Assembly (NCBI GenBank): GCA_963835735.1
Contig: CAWIGP010000004.1
Coordinates: 62,001 to 126,000, forward strand
Direction of reading: 5' to 3'
DNA: 64,000 nucleotides
Source of the DNA: DASQMT01 sp963835735
Lineage (GTDB): Bacteria; Actinomycetota; Thermoleophilia; Solirubrobacterales; Solirubrobacteraceae
Below, piece by piece: positions 50,257 through 61,200 of the stretch (positions within the stretch are counted from its first letter, which is position 1; each line of letters begins with the position of its first letter). The position numbers and the translations under genes were made by a program. A model generated the notes under the pieces. The model worked only from the letters and a program-made list of their open reading frames with translations, made no database searches and was not told the origin of the DNA.

Positions 50257-50990
50257 TCAGGCGGCCGAGCTGCATGCAGCAGCGGGGCGTCGCAGCACGG
50301 TGACCGCCAGCGCTCGGACCCGGCTCGAGCAGGCGGATCGGCTCTCGTCCGACCACTCCCGGCCGGGCCGGAAGCCGCGGGCGCTCCGCTCCACACGGAA
50401 GCGCCTGGTCGCCATGACCCGCTCGTGCTCCAGCGGTGTGCGGTAGATCAGCCGCAATCTCCTCGGAGCCCGATCGACCGACTCGATCAGCTTCTGCAGC
50501 AGCCCCTCGAAGATCGCGCCCGAGAACGGGTTGTAGACATAGGCGACGGTCAAGTCGTCCGGCACGTCGAAGTCGAGCACATCGGCGGTCACGAGCTCGA
50601 CCTCGCGGCAGCGGCGGCGGCGTTCCGCCGCGGCGACGTTGCGCCTGGCGATCGCGGTGCAGCTCCTCGGAGAGCTCGACGCCGATGACGCGATCGAAGG
50701 GAAGACGCGCCGCTTGCAGCACGACTCTGCCCTTGCCCGACCCGAAGTCGGCGAACACATCGGTGGAATCGACGTCGTCGGACCTTAAGATGCCGCCGCA
50801 GGTCCAGCCAGCCGGAAGGCTCGTACCGGACGCGGCCCTCCGCGGCGAGGCCGAGCGACTGCAGATCGACTTCGGCCGACGTCTCCGTTCCCGTCCAGCG
50901 CTCGATGAACGTGGAGCTGAGCTTGCGCCGAACGGTCAGGTAAGTCCGCCGGGCGTGTGGCCGCATGCGTGCGGCGATTTTTAGGTGCAT
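50257..50990 (-). CDS. Class I SAM-dependent methyltransferase-like protein (frameshifted)
   Basis: About 245 residues. Basic N-terminus (RRTYLTVRRKLSSTFIERWT), then the SAM-binding loop DVFADFGSGKGRVVLQAARL (GxGxG), strand IGVELSEELH (acidic residue binding SAM ribose), and the post-motif VAYVYNPFSGAIFEGLLQKL, RLIYRTPLEHERVM. The NPFSG segment suggests a methyltransferase close to those of capsule loci. ATG 50990. Methylation target unknown. Transcribed leftwards, its start faces the dehydrogenase gene end. Confidence 0.75.
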
Positions 50991-51157
50991 TGGGAGGAAC
51001 GGCCTCCCGCATGCACAACTTGCGTCTGACGGGCCGCTTGGTGGAAGCGCTTCCAGCCAAGGCGACGAGAAAATGTCGTCCCGCGGAAGCGCGGAGGTGC
51101 GATGGAGTGGCCCGCGGAGAAGATCAGCGGCCGATCAGCTGCGAGGCCGCGCGCCAC

Positions 51158-52407
51158 TCAGCGTGCGAGCGTGCGATCCGCGGCGTGGCGCGTGACGCCG
51201 CGGAAGTCGACCACGCGCGGCGACGGTACCGGCGACGGCTCGTGGTCGACGCCCGGGTGCGCGGTGACGATCACGGCCAGGTCGGCGCCGTCGAGCGCCT
51301 CGCCGAGCTCCGCGTGTCGCGAGGCCGAGCGCGGGCAGCTCGGGCACGTACGGATCGTGGTAGACGACGTCGGCGCCGCGCGCCTGGAGCAGCTCGATGA
51401 TCTTGAGCGCGGGCGACTCGCGGATGTCGCCGACGCCCGGCTTGTAGGAGACGCCGAGCATCACGATGCGCGAGCCGCGGACCGACTTGCTGGCGTCGTT
51501 GAGCGCGCGCTCGATCTTCTCGAGGCAGAAGTACGGCATCTGCTGGTTGACCTTGCCGGCGAGCTCGATGAACTCGGTCGCGAAGTCGAACTCGCGCGCG
51601 CGCCAGGTCAGGTAGAACGGGTCGACGGGCAGGCAGTGGCCGCCCATGCCCGGGCCGGGCTCGAAGCGCATGAAGCCGAACGGCTTCGTCGACGGCGGCG
51701 TCGACGACCTCCCAGATGTCGATGCCCATCCGGTCGGCGAGCATCGCCATCTCGTTGACGAGCGCGATGTTGACCGAGCGGAAGATGTTCTCGAGCAGCT
51801 TGGCCAGCTCGGCGACCTCGGGCGAGCCGACGGGCACGACTCTGCTCGCAGACGCGGCCGTAGACCTCGGCGGCGCGCTCGGTGCAGGCCGGCGTGAGGC
51901 CGCCGACGATCTTCGGCGTCGTGCGGATCGTGTAGTCGGTGCGGCCCGGGTCGACGCGCTCGGGCGAGAACGCGAGCGCGAAGTCGTGGCCGGCGCGCAG
52001 GCCGGACTCCTCCAGCAGCGGCACGAGGTAGCTCGCGCGTGGTGCCGGGGAACGTCGTCGACTCGAGCACGATCGAGCTGGCCCGGCCGGATCACGCCGC
52101 CGAGCGCGCGCGCGGCGCTGAGCAGCGGGCCGAGCTCGGGCTCGCGGTTGGCGGTCAGCGGCGTCGGGACGCAGATCAGGATCGCCTCGGCGTCGGCAGG
52201 TCGACGAAGCGGGTGCTGAAGCGGCAGCGCTCGAGCGCGCGCCGCGAGCCGCGCGTCGGCGACGTCCTCGATGTGCGAGCGGCCCTCGCGCAGCGCCGCG
52301 ACCTTCTGCGCGTCGACGTCGACGCCGATGACGTCGATGCCCGCCTCGGCGAACTCCATCGCCAGCGGCAGCCCGACGTAGCCGAGGCCGACGATTCCGA
52401 TGCTCAT
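51158..52407 (-). CDS. WbpA-like UDP-N-acetylglucosamine 6-dehydrogenase family (frameshifted)
   Basis: About 415 residues. NAD-binding start MSIGIVGLGYVGLPLAMEF; middle part ICVPTPLTANREPELGP, ESTTFPGTTRE, LAFSPERVDPGR; catalytic Cys in GGHCLPVDPFYLTWRAREFD; SVRGSRIVMLGVSYKPGVGD and GADVVYHDPYVPELPALG. The VPTPLTxNREP signature and GGHCxPVDP fit WbpA/WecC-type enzymes making UDP-GlcNAc-uronate or UDP-ManNAc-uronate; UDP-glucose specificity is less likely. It ends at TGA 51158. ATG 52407 overlaps the glycosyltransferase gene stop. It supplies a uronic acid for the locus (inference). Confidence 0.85.
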
Positions 52408-53314
52408 CTTGCTCCCTGGTAGCGTGGGACGAGCGCGCCGAGCATCCGCCGGCGCAGCTCGCGCCGGGTGAACCGGCGGTACTCCGGGTCGGGCACGCGC
52501 TCGACGCGCCGCGACGGCGGCCCGGACGTAGCCGTAGAAGAAGGCGGGGCCGGAGAGCCCGACGGGCGCCGGTTGCCGACCTTGAGCGCGCGCAGCGCAC
52601 CCACGACGGCGTGTAAGTGCGCGATGTACGCGCACTCGCCGTGGCGGGCGTGGCCGCGCACCGTGCCGTCGGCGCTGCCGAGCGGGCGGTGGTGGATGCG
52701 CGACGAGGTCGGTGAAGCTGCGGGTGCGTGAAGCCGCGCATCCGCGCGTAGGTCTCGTCGATCGTGTCCCAGCCGAGGCGCTCCTGGACGCCGCCGATCG
52801 CGCTCGAAGCACTCGCGCGTGTAGAGCTTGAGCGCGCCGTGCACGTGGTTGCGCGGCGATCTGGAGCCGGCGCATGCCGCCGTCCGCGAGCGGCTCGTCG
52901 AGGACGCCGCCGGCGAGCCCGAGCGCGGGTCGGCGTCGAAGCGCGCCATCAGCTCGCGAAGTAGTCGCGGCGCAGCTCGATGTCGCCGTCGAGCTTCATG
53001 ACGTGCGTGTACTCGCGCGAGTCGCCCGCGGCGCGAGGCCGGCGTTGAAGGTCCGCGGCGCGGCGGCGCGGCGCGAGCCGGTCGCGCACCGGCGCCGTTC
53101 GGCGGCGCGCCGGCCTCGACGACCGTCAGGAACGGCGACCTCGGGCTCGAGCCGCGCGCAGGATCTCGAGCGTGCCGTCGTCCGAGCGGTCGTCGACGAC
53201 GATCCAGCGCGCCGGCGGCAGCTCCTGGGCGGCGACCGCGCGGACGACGCGCTCGATGTGCGCCGCCTCGTTGCGGACCGGCGAGATGATGAGGATGCGC
53301 GGTTGCACGCGCAC
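52404..53314 (-). CDS. Family 2 glycosyltransferase (frameshifted)
   Basis: About 300 residues. Starts GTG 53314 with RVQPRILIISPVRNEAAHIE, RVVRAVAAQELPPARWIVVD and DRSDDGTLEILRAARARG, a canonical GT2 N-terminus. Later segments: HVMKLDGDIELRRDYFREL (DxD), LAGGVLDEPL, NHVHGALKLYTRECFERI and WDTIDETYARMRGF. It ends RMLGALVPRYQGAR and overlaps the WbpA-like start by 4 bases. A polymer-building transferase is likely; the sugar is unknown. Confidence 0.8.
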
Positions 53315-53353
53315 CGATACAACGTCGCGGACGCGGCGCGCGCTTCCGCGTGC

Positions 53354-55287
53354 TCATGCGGCGGCCGCCAGCGGTCCGCGGCCGCGGCGTCGACGAACTC
53401 GCGGTGCCAGAGCTCGAGCATCAGCAGCGCCCAGATGCGCTTGGCGTCGCCGTCGGCGCCCGCGGCGTGGCGGTCGAGCAGCTCGCGCACCGCGTCGGGC
53501 TCGAAGTAGCCGCGGTCGAGCGTGCCGCGGGTCGAGCAGGATGTCGCGCGCCCAGCGCGCGCAGGTCGCCGCGGAGCCAGCTCGAGAGCGGCACCGAGAA
53601 GCCCTGCTTCGGGCCGGTCGAGGATCGTCGTCGGGCAGCCAGCCGCGCAGCGCCTCGCGCAGGATCCACTTCTTCTCGCGCGCCGCGGACCTTCAGCTCG
53701 GCGGGAATCGACGCGGCGAGCTCCATCAGCTCGTGGTCGAGGAACGGCGAGCGGGCCTCGAGCGCGTGGGCCATCGTCGCGATGTCGATCTTCGCGATCA
53801 GGTCGTCGGCGAGGTAGGTCGAGACGTCGACCTCGAGCATCCGTCGACGCCGACGGCGCCCGACGCGGCGCGCCCAGGCGGCGGCGATCACGTCGCTCGC
53901 GCCGGTCGTCGCCCAGCGTCGCCGCGAACTCGGGCGTGTAGAGCGCGGCGCGCTGCGCCGGCGTCGAACCACGACACGTAGCGCGCGTAGCGCGCCGGGA
54001 GCGTCGAGCGCGAGCGTGCCGGCGAGCCGGCGGGCCTGGTTCGCGACGCTGCGACGTCGCCGCGCGTCCGGGCACGCGCGCGCCGAGCGCGGCGAGCGCG
54101 CGGCGCAGCGGCGCGGGGATGCGGTCGAGGCGCCCGGCGACGCGCGTTGGCGACGTAGCGCGTGTAGCCGGCGAAGGACTCGTCGCCGCCGTCGCCGTTG
54201 AGCGCGACGGTGACGTGGCGGCGGGTCAGCTCGGCGAGGTAGAAGCTCGGGATCGCCGAGGAGTCGGCGAACGGCTCGCCGTAGTGGCGGACGAGCCGCG
54301 GCAGGATCGTCGACCGCGTCGGCGCTCGACCGCGGAACTCCTCGTGATCGGTGCCGAAGCGCTCGGCGATCGCGGCGCGCGTGCGGCAGCTCGTCGAAGC
54401 GCTCGTCGTCGAAGCCGATCGAGAACGTCCGCACCGGCTCGGGCGAGGCCTGCGCCATCGCCGCGACGACCGCCGACGAGTCGATGCCGCCCGACAGGAA
54501 GGCGCCGAGCGGGACGTCGGCGATCATCCGGCGCGCGCGTCGCCTCGAGCAGCGCCGCGCGGATCCGCTCGCACAGCTCCTCGACGCGGCGCGTCGAGCT
54601 TCGGCGCCGTAGTCGAGCTGCCAGTAGCGCTCGAGCGTCAGCGCGCCCGTCCGCAGCACGAGCGTGTGCGCCGGCGGGAGCTTGCGCACGCCGCGGAGCG
54701 CGCGTCAGCGGCGCCGGCACGTAGCCGTAGGCGAGGTAGCGGTCGAGCGCGACGTGGTCGACCTCGCGCGGGATCTCGTCGTCCTGCAGCAGCGCGCCGC
54801 AGCTCCGAGGCGAAGCGTCAGCGACGCCGTCGCGCTGCGCGTAGAACAGCGGCTTCTTGCCGACCCGGTCGCGCGCCAGCAGCAGCTGCTCGCGGCGCGC
54901 GTCCCAGAGCGCGAACGCGAACATGCCGTGCAGGTGCCGCACGCAGTCGGCGCCGTGCTCCTCGTAGAGGTGGACGATGACCTCGGTGTCGCCCTGGGTC
55001 GCGAACGGTGCCCGCGGCCGCTCGAGCTCGCGCGCGCAGCTCGCGGTAGTTGTAGATCTCGCCGTTGAGCACGACGACGACCGAGCGGTCCTCGTTGTAG
55101 ATCGGCTGGTCGCCCGTCTCGAGGTCGATCACGCGCAGGCGCTGGATGCCCGAGCCCGACGCCGCCGTCGTGGTGGATGCCGCGCGAGTCCGGGCCGCGG
55201 TGCTCGAGCGCCGCGCACATCCGCTCGAGCAGCTCGCGGTCGACCGCCCGCCCGTCGCGGGCGAACCTGTCCGGCGATGCCGCACAT
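53354..55287 (-). CDS. AsnB-like glutamine amidotransferase/asparagine synthase (frameshifted)
   Basis: About 640 residues. ATG 55287 exposes the catalytic Cys2 (MCGIAGQVRPR). The Ntn glutaminase domain includes EHRGPDSRGIHHDGGVGLGI, NGEIYNYRELR and GDTEVIVHLYE; the ATP-binding synthetase domain includes PLGAFLSGGIDSSAVVAAMA (SGGIDS P-loop), NGDGGDESFAGYTRY and SPFLDHELMELAASIPAELK. The C-terminal part has PKQGFSVPLSSWLRGDLR. In polysaccharide loci such enzymes often amidate uronic acids (WbpS-like) rather than make free asparagine; the neighbouring WbpA-like gene supports that (inference). Stop at 53354 is the likely end. Confidence 0.83.
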
Positions 55288-55288
55288 G

Positions 55289-56286
55289 TCAGACGAACGC
55301 GCGGCAGCGCGGTTTCTCACGCGCGTCAGAACCGCGCAGCACGGCGGGCGAGTCGGCCCGGGCGATGAAGCGGCGCGGGCGCCCGCTGCCGTCGGCGGGG
55401 ACCGTCCCAGACGTCGCCGTCGACGCCGTAGAGCACGTGTCGTCGTCGAGCCACTCAGCCTGGTCGTCGACCGAGCGCGTCTCGGCGAGCGGCGTCTCGC
55501 GCATCGTGGCGAGGTCGAGCACGTGCAGCCGCCACGGCCGCGTCCGAGCCGCCGCGCTTCTTGTAGGCGATCCGCGTGCCGTCGGGCGACAGCGACGGGC
55601 ACTCGACGTTCTCGCGCAGCACGCGCGCGGTGCGGCCGCGGACCGAGCCCTCGATCAGGTAGGTCTTGCCGCCGGTCGCCAGCGTGGCGTAGAAGCGGTC
55701 GCTGTCGCGGGCGAACGTGACGCCCCAGAAGTTGCGGTCGACCGCCGTCGACCTGGCGGCCGCCGCGCGTGACGGCGAACTCCTCGAGGTCGGCGAGCTG
55801 CTGCCGCGCTCGCGAGGTCGATCAGCGTCGTCTGGGTCGAGAACGCGCCGGCGTCGGCGTAGGAGTGGCCGGTGACGAACAGCGTGACGGAGCCGTAGCG
55901 GCCGTCGGGCGAGACCCGCGCGCGGCTCGGGATGCCGGCGACCGCGATCTCGTGGCGCACGCGCAGGTCGGCGTCGAACACGCTGCGCCTGGTAGCCCGC
56001 GGCGAAGCCGCGCCGCGCGCCAGGCAGAGGCCGCGCCCGCCGGCGAAGTAGACGCGGTCGCAGCGCAGCGGCGTCGAGCGTGCGGCGCGGCCCGGCGCGC
56101 GGCGACCGGCGCGACCGCGAGCTGCCCGTCGCCCGCCGGCGCGCCGCGCTCGACGCGCGGAAGACGACGACCGGCGGCCGCGCGCCGCGCGCCGAGCAGG
56201 CGCGCTCGGCGCCGCGGCGCGGCGCCGTCGGGCTCGCTCGCGTCGCGGTCGCCGGCGACGACCGCGACGGCGACGCCGCGACGCAC
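55289..56286 (-). CDS. TolB-like beta-propeller protein (frameshifted)
   Basis: About 330 residues visible. Beta-propeller-like repeats: VFDADLRVRHEIAVAGIPSR, RVSPDGRYGSVTLFVTGHSY, VTRGGRQVTAVDRNFWGVTF, LRENVECPSLSPDGTRIAYK, WRLHVLDLATMRETPL, WLDDDTVLYGVDGDVWDVPA (S/LPDG repeats typical of the TolB/WD40-like group). The N-terminal part (RRGVAVAVVAGDRD) is unresolved, so a signal peptide is likely but unproven. It lies between asnB-like (1-base gap) and MFS genes, all leftward. Function unknown. Confidence 0.65.
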
Positions 56287-56331
56287 GCAGCCGACGACCA
56301 GCGCGCGCGAAGGCGACCCGCGCGCGGCGCG

Positions 56332-57592
56332 CTAGCTCATCGCCGGCTCCGGCGCGCGCGCGAGCGCCACGCGGCGGCGAGCGCGATCGCGGCGACGCAG
56401 CGCGGCGCCGAAGCACGGCGAACGCGGCGTCGATGCCCCACACGTCCACAGCGCGCCGAAGGCGACCGACGCGACCAGCCGCGCGAGGCTCGTCGCGTGC
56501 GCAGCAGCGCGAGGCCGCTGCCGCGCACCTCCTCGGGGACGACGGCGCTGCCGAGCGCCATCAGCACGCCGTCGGTCGCGGCGTAGTAGCGCGCCGAGCA
56601 GCGCCGAGCGCGGCGACGAGCAGCGGCCAGCCGCCGAGCGGCGAGCAGCAGCAGCGCGTAGACCGCGAGCAGCAGCGCGTAGCCGCCGAGCAGCACGCGG
56701 CCGCGGCCGACGCGGTCGGCGAGCCGGCCCATCGGCACGGCGAGCAGCATGTAGCGTGCCCGCGCTGCCGACGAACAGCAGCGGGAACAGCGACGTCCCG
56801 AGGTCGAGCTCGTCCTGCAGCGCGAGGAAGACGAACGCGTCGCTCGCGGTGGCGAGGCTCAGCGCGCCGCCGGCGATCGAGCAGCGCGCGGTAGCGCGGG
56901 ACGCGCACGAGCCCGAACGCGCCGCGCAGCGACGGCGGCGGCGCCGGCTGCTGCGGCGCCGGCGCCCGCGCGCGCGGCCGTCGACGAGCAGCACGAGGAT
57001 CCCGAGGCCGAGCAGCGCGAGGCAGAAGCGAGACGAGGAAGATCGAGTCGAATGCCAGCGGCGCGAGCGCGAGCAGCGCGAACGCGACCAGCGGGCCGAG
57101 CATCGCGCCGGTCGGTGTCGAGCGCGCGGTGCACGCCGAACGCGGCGCCGAGCTGGCTCCTGCGGCGTCGACAGCGAGATCATCGCGTCGCGCGGGGCGG
57201 TGCGGATGCCCTTGCCGGCGCGGTCGAGCAGCACGATCGCGCCGATCGCCGAGACCGCCGTGCCGACGGCGACCAGCAGCAGCTTGCACAGCGCCGAGAG
57301 CCCGTAGCCGGCCGCCGCCACCTCCTTGTGCCGCCGCCAGCGGTCGCCGATGAACCCGCTGGCGAGCCGCGACGAGCGCGGTGGCGCCGTTGTAGAGGCC
57401 GTCGATGACGCCGAACGCGAGCGGCGAGAAGCCGCCGACGTAGACGAGGTAGAGCGGCAGCACCGTCGCGACCATCTCCGACGAGATGTCGGTGAGCAGG
57501 CTGGTGAGGCCGAGCAGGACGACCGTGCGGTTGACGCGCGTGCCCGCGCGCCGGCGCGCCAGCAGCCGGCGATGCCCGCGCAGGAGCGACAC
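56332..57592 (-). CDS. Major facilitator superfamily transporter (frameshifted)
   Basis: About 420 residues with 10-12 hydrophobic segments. The N-terminal half is best read: TVVLLGLTSLLTDISSEMVA, TVLPLYLVYVGGFSPLAFGV, IDGLYNGATALVRLASGFIG then DRWRRHKEVA (MFS A-motif-like), VLLDRAGKGIRTAPRDAMIS. The DRxGKGIRxxPRDAM segment is typical of a specific MFS subgroup in actinobacteria. Start is ATG 57592 (MSLLRGH) or an earlier codon near 57615; the end overlaps the TolB-like gene's likely start. Substrate unknown. Confidence 0.78.
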
Positions 57593-57636
57593 GTCGGGTT
57601 GGAGACCTGGTACACGCTGACTCGGCCGCCGTGATC

Positions 57637-58212
57637 CTAGAGGTGCCGCAGCGCCTCGCGGCGAAGCCGCGGGCGACGTCGCACGGCGCCGCGACGCTCA
57701 GCACGCGGCCGCCGCCGAGCGGCACGTAGAGCATCGGCTGGCCGTGCGTGCCGCAGAACGCGGTCGCGGCCGGAGACGTCGACGCGCCGCGTGCCGCGCA
57801 TCGCGGGCTTGACTGTCGAACTCGAGCGCTGCACCGCGAGCGTGATGAAGCTGTCGCCGGCCTGCGTGCGGTAGATGCACGTCGGGCCCTGCGGCGCCTC
57901 GAACGGCGGCTCGATCGGCGCGCCGAGGATCGCGCGCGCCTCGCGCTCGGTCACGAGGTTGCACGGCGTGAAGCGGCTCCGCGGCGTGGCGCGACTGGCG
58001 CTCGACGAGCTCCTCGTAGCCGGGCGGCTTTGCGGCCGCGCCGCGGCCGGCTCGGCCTCGTCGCGCCGTGCGCTCGCCGTCGGGTCCTGCGCTGCCGCGA
58101 GCGGGTTCTCGGGCGTCCCGGCGCGCGCGCTCGGCGCTCGCGTCGCCGCCGCAGCCGGCGAGCGCGACGGCAGCAGCGAGGGCGAGCGCGACCGGGCGCG
58201 GCGCGCGCGTCA
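57637..58212 (-). CDS. Small lipoprotein of unknown function (frameshifted)
   Basis: About 190 residues. A lipoprotein signal (PVALALAAAVALAGCGGDAS) precedes a polar linker and a domain with VTEREARAILGAPIEPPFEA, TCIYRTQAGDSFITLAVQ, GRDAFCGTHGQPMLYVPLGG and CDVARGFAA, with Cys residues that could pair. The start codon is not visible, probably lost by an indel near 58,212; the giant protein gene ends here with overlap. No known family recognised with certainty. Confidence 0.6.
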
Positions 58213-61200
58213 GACGGGGACCCGGGCGCGAACAGGACGTCGACCCAGTAGTTGGTGGCGTTGTAGCTGCTCGTCGGGAAGACGCGGCGTGGCGCGTAGG
58301 CGTAGACGCCGTTCGGGCTCGCGCGTTGGCCAGCGCGTGCAGCGGCGGGTTGTCGAACGGGCTGGAGGCGAACGCGGCGCCGGTGACCGAGTAGCGGCCG
58401 TTCGGCGCGAGGTAGCTCGCGACGTACGTCGTGCCCGCGGCGATCGCGCACCGGCGTGGCGAAGGTCACGCCTGCCAGCCGGACGCGGTCTCGTTGGTGA
58501 ACGTCGCCTGGCGCAGCAGCGTGCCCGCCGGCGGTCCACAGGCTGCCGACGTGGGTGCCGGTGTTCGCCGCGGCCTTGTAGAAGCGCAGGCCGGTGATCG
58601 ACCCGCGACGTCGGCGCGGAACTTGACGCCGAGCTCGACCGAGCCGGCGTCGCTGGCGTCGATCGCGGCGGGCGCGGCGACTCGAAGATCGACAGCGCGC
58701 GGGGTGACCGCGCTCGTGGCCGCCGAGGCCGGGCTGGTGCCGGCGGCGTTCGTCGCCTTGACCGTGAACGTGTAGCGGTGCCGTTGGTCAGCCCGGTGAC
58801 CCGCGCGCTCGTCGCCGAGCCGCCGACCGTGGACCGGCGTCTGCGCGGTGCGCGCCGACGAACGGCGTCACGGTGTAGCCGGTGATCGGGCTGCCGCCGT
58901 CGTCGCGGGCGCGCGTCCAGCGCACGATCGCCGCCTTGGAGTCGCCCTGCGCCGACGCCGGTCGGCGCGGCCGGCGCGACCGGCGCCGAGCGGCGTCACC
59001 GGCGCGGACGGCCCGACTCGGGCCCGGTGCCGGTCGGGTTGGCGGCGCGCACCGTGAACGTGTAGCGGTGCCGCGGCGTCAGGCCGCCGATCGTCGTGCT
59101 CGTCGCCGGCGGCGTGCCGTGATCGTCTTCGGCGTCTGCGCCGCCGAGCCGATGTAGGGCGTGATCTTGTACGAGCGTCACCGGGCCGCCGCTCGACGGC
59201 GCGGTCCAGGACACGGTCGCCGACGCGCTGGCCGGCCGTCGCCGTCACGCCGGTCGGCGCGCCCGGGGCGCCGGCGGGCGCGAACAGCACGTCGACGCAG
59301 TAGTTGCTGGCGCCGAAGGTGCTGGTCGGGAACGGCTCGCGGTGCCGTACGCGTAGACGCCGTTCGGGCTCGTGCCGTTGCCGAGCGCCTGCAGCGGCCC
59401 GTTGTCGACGGCGGACGCGAAGCCGCCGCCGGTGACCGAGTAGCGGCCGTTCGGCGCGAAGTACGACGCGACGTAGGTGGTGCCCGGCGTGATCGGCACG
59501 GGCTCGAGAACGTCACGTGTCTGCCAGCCGGAGGCCGTCTCGCTGGTGAACGTGGCCTGCGCGAGGCGCGTGCCGCCGGTCCGTCCACAGGCTGCCGACG
59601 TGGGTGCCGGTGTTGGCCGGCGCCTTGTAGAAGCGGATGCCGGTCACGGCGCCGTCGAACGTCGGCGCGGAACTTCACGCCGAGCTCGACCGCGCCGGCG
59701 TCGCCGGCGTCCGCCGTCGCCGGCGTCGGCGAAGTCGAAGATCGTCGCCTGCGGCGTGACGGCGTTGGAGGCCGCCGACGGCGGCGCTGGTGCCGACGGC
59801 GTTCGTGGCCGTGACCTGGAACGTGTAGCCGTGCCGTTGTCGAGCCCGGCGACCGTGGCGTCGTCGCGGACGGCCCGACCTGGACCGGCGTCCTGCGCGT
59901 CGACGCCGACGTACGGCGTCACGGTCTGGCCCGTGATCGGGCTGTCGCCGTCGCTCGCCGGCGCGGTCCAGGTGACGCGCGCGGAGCTGCGTCGCCGGCT
60001 TCGCGGCCACGCCCGTCGGCGCCATCGGCGCGACCGGGTCGCTCGGCGTGACGGCGTTGGACGGCGCGGACTCGGGCCGGCGCCGTTGGCGTTGACGCGC
60101 CTGGACGCGTGAACGTGTAGGTCGGTGCCGGTGGTGAGGCCCGGCGACCGACGCGCTGGTCGCGGCGAGCCGGTGACGGTCTTCGGCGTCTGCGCGGTCG
60201 CGCCGACGTACGGCGTGATCCGGTACGAGCTCACCGGCCCGCCGCCCGCGGGCGGCGTCCAGCGTCACGTTCGCCGACGTCGGCCGCCCTCGGCCGCGCT
60301 CGACGCCGGTGACCTGGCCCGGCGGCGGCAGCGCGTACATCACGTCGACCCAGTAGTTGGTGCGTTGTAGCGTGCTGGTCGGGAAGCTGCTCGCCGCGCC
60401 GTACGCGTAGACGCCGTTCGCGCTGGTCGCGTTGGCGACCGTGTGCAGCGGCGCCGTTGTCGACGGCCGGAGGCGAGGCCGCTGACGGTGCGCGGTGTAG
60501 CGCCCGTCGGGCGAGAAGTAGGACGCGACGTACGTGGTGCCGGCCGTGACGGCGACCGGGCTCGCGAACGTCACGGCCTGCCAGCCGGAGGCCGACTCGC
60601 TCGTGAACGTGGCCTGCGCCAGCCGCTGCCGGCCGTCGGTCCACAGGCTGCCGACGTGCGTGCCGGTGTTGCCGGCCGCTTGTAGAAGCGGACGCCGGTG
60701 ATCGAGCCGTCGTGAGTCGGCGCGGAACTTGATGCCGAGCTCGACGGCGTGCCGTCGACGTCGTCGATGCCGCCGGCGTGGCGAAGTCGAAGATCGTCGA
60801 CTGCGGCGACGACGCGCGTTCGAGGCGCCGAGTCGCGGGCTGGAGCCGACGGCGTTGGTCGCCTTGACCCGGAACGTGTAGCGTCGTGCCGTTCGTGAGG
60901 CCGGTGATCGTCGCGCTGGTGGCGGCGCGCCGACGTGCACCGGCGTCTGCGCCGTGCCGCCGACGTACGGCGTGACGGTCTGGCCGGTGATCGGGCTGTC
61001 GCCGTCGGCGCCGCGGCGGCGTCCACGTCACGCGCGCGGACGCGGCGCCGGGCTGCGCCGACGACGGCGGTCGGCGCCGACGGCGCGACGGGCGCCGACC
61101 GGCGTGACCGCGTTCGACGGCGCCGACTCGGGCCGGAGCCGTTCGGGTTGATCGCCTGGACCGTGAACGTGTACGTCGTCCCGGTGGTCAGCCCGGTGAT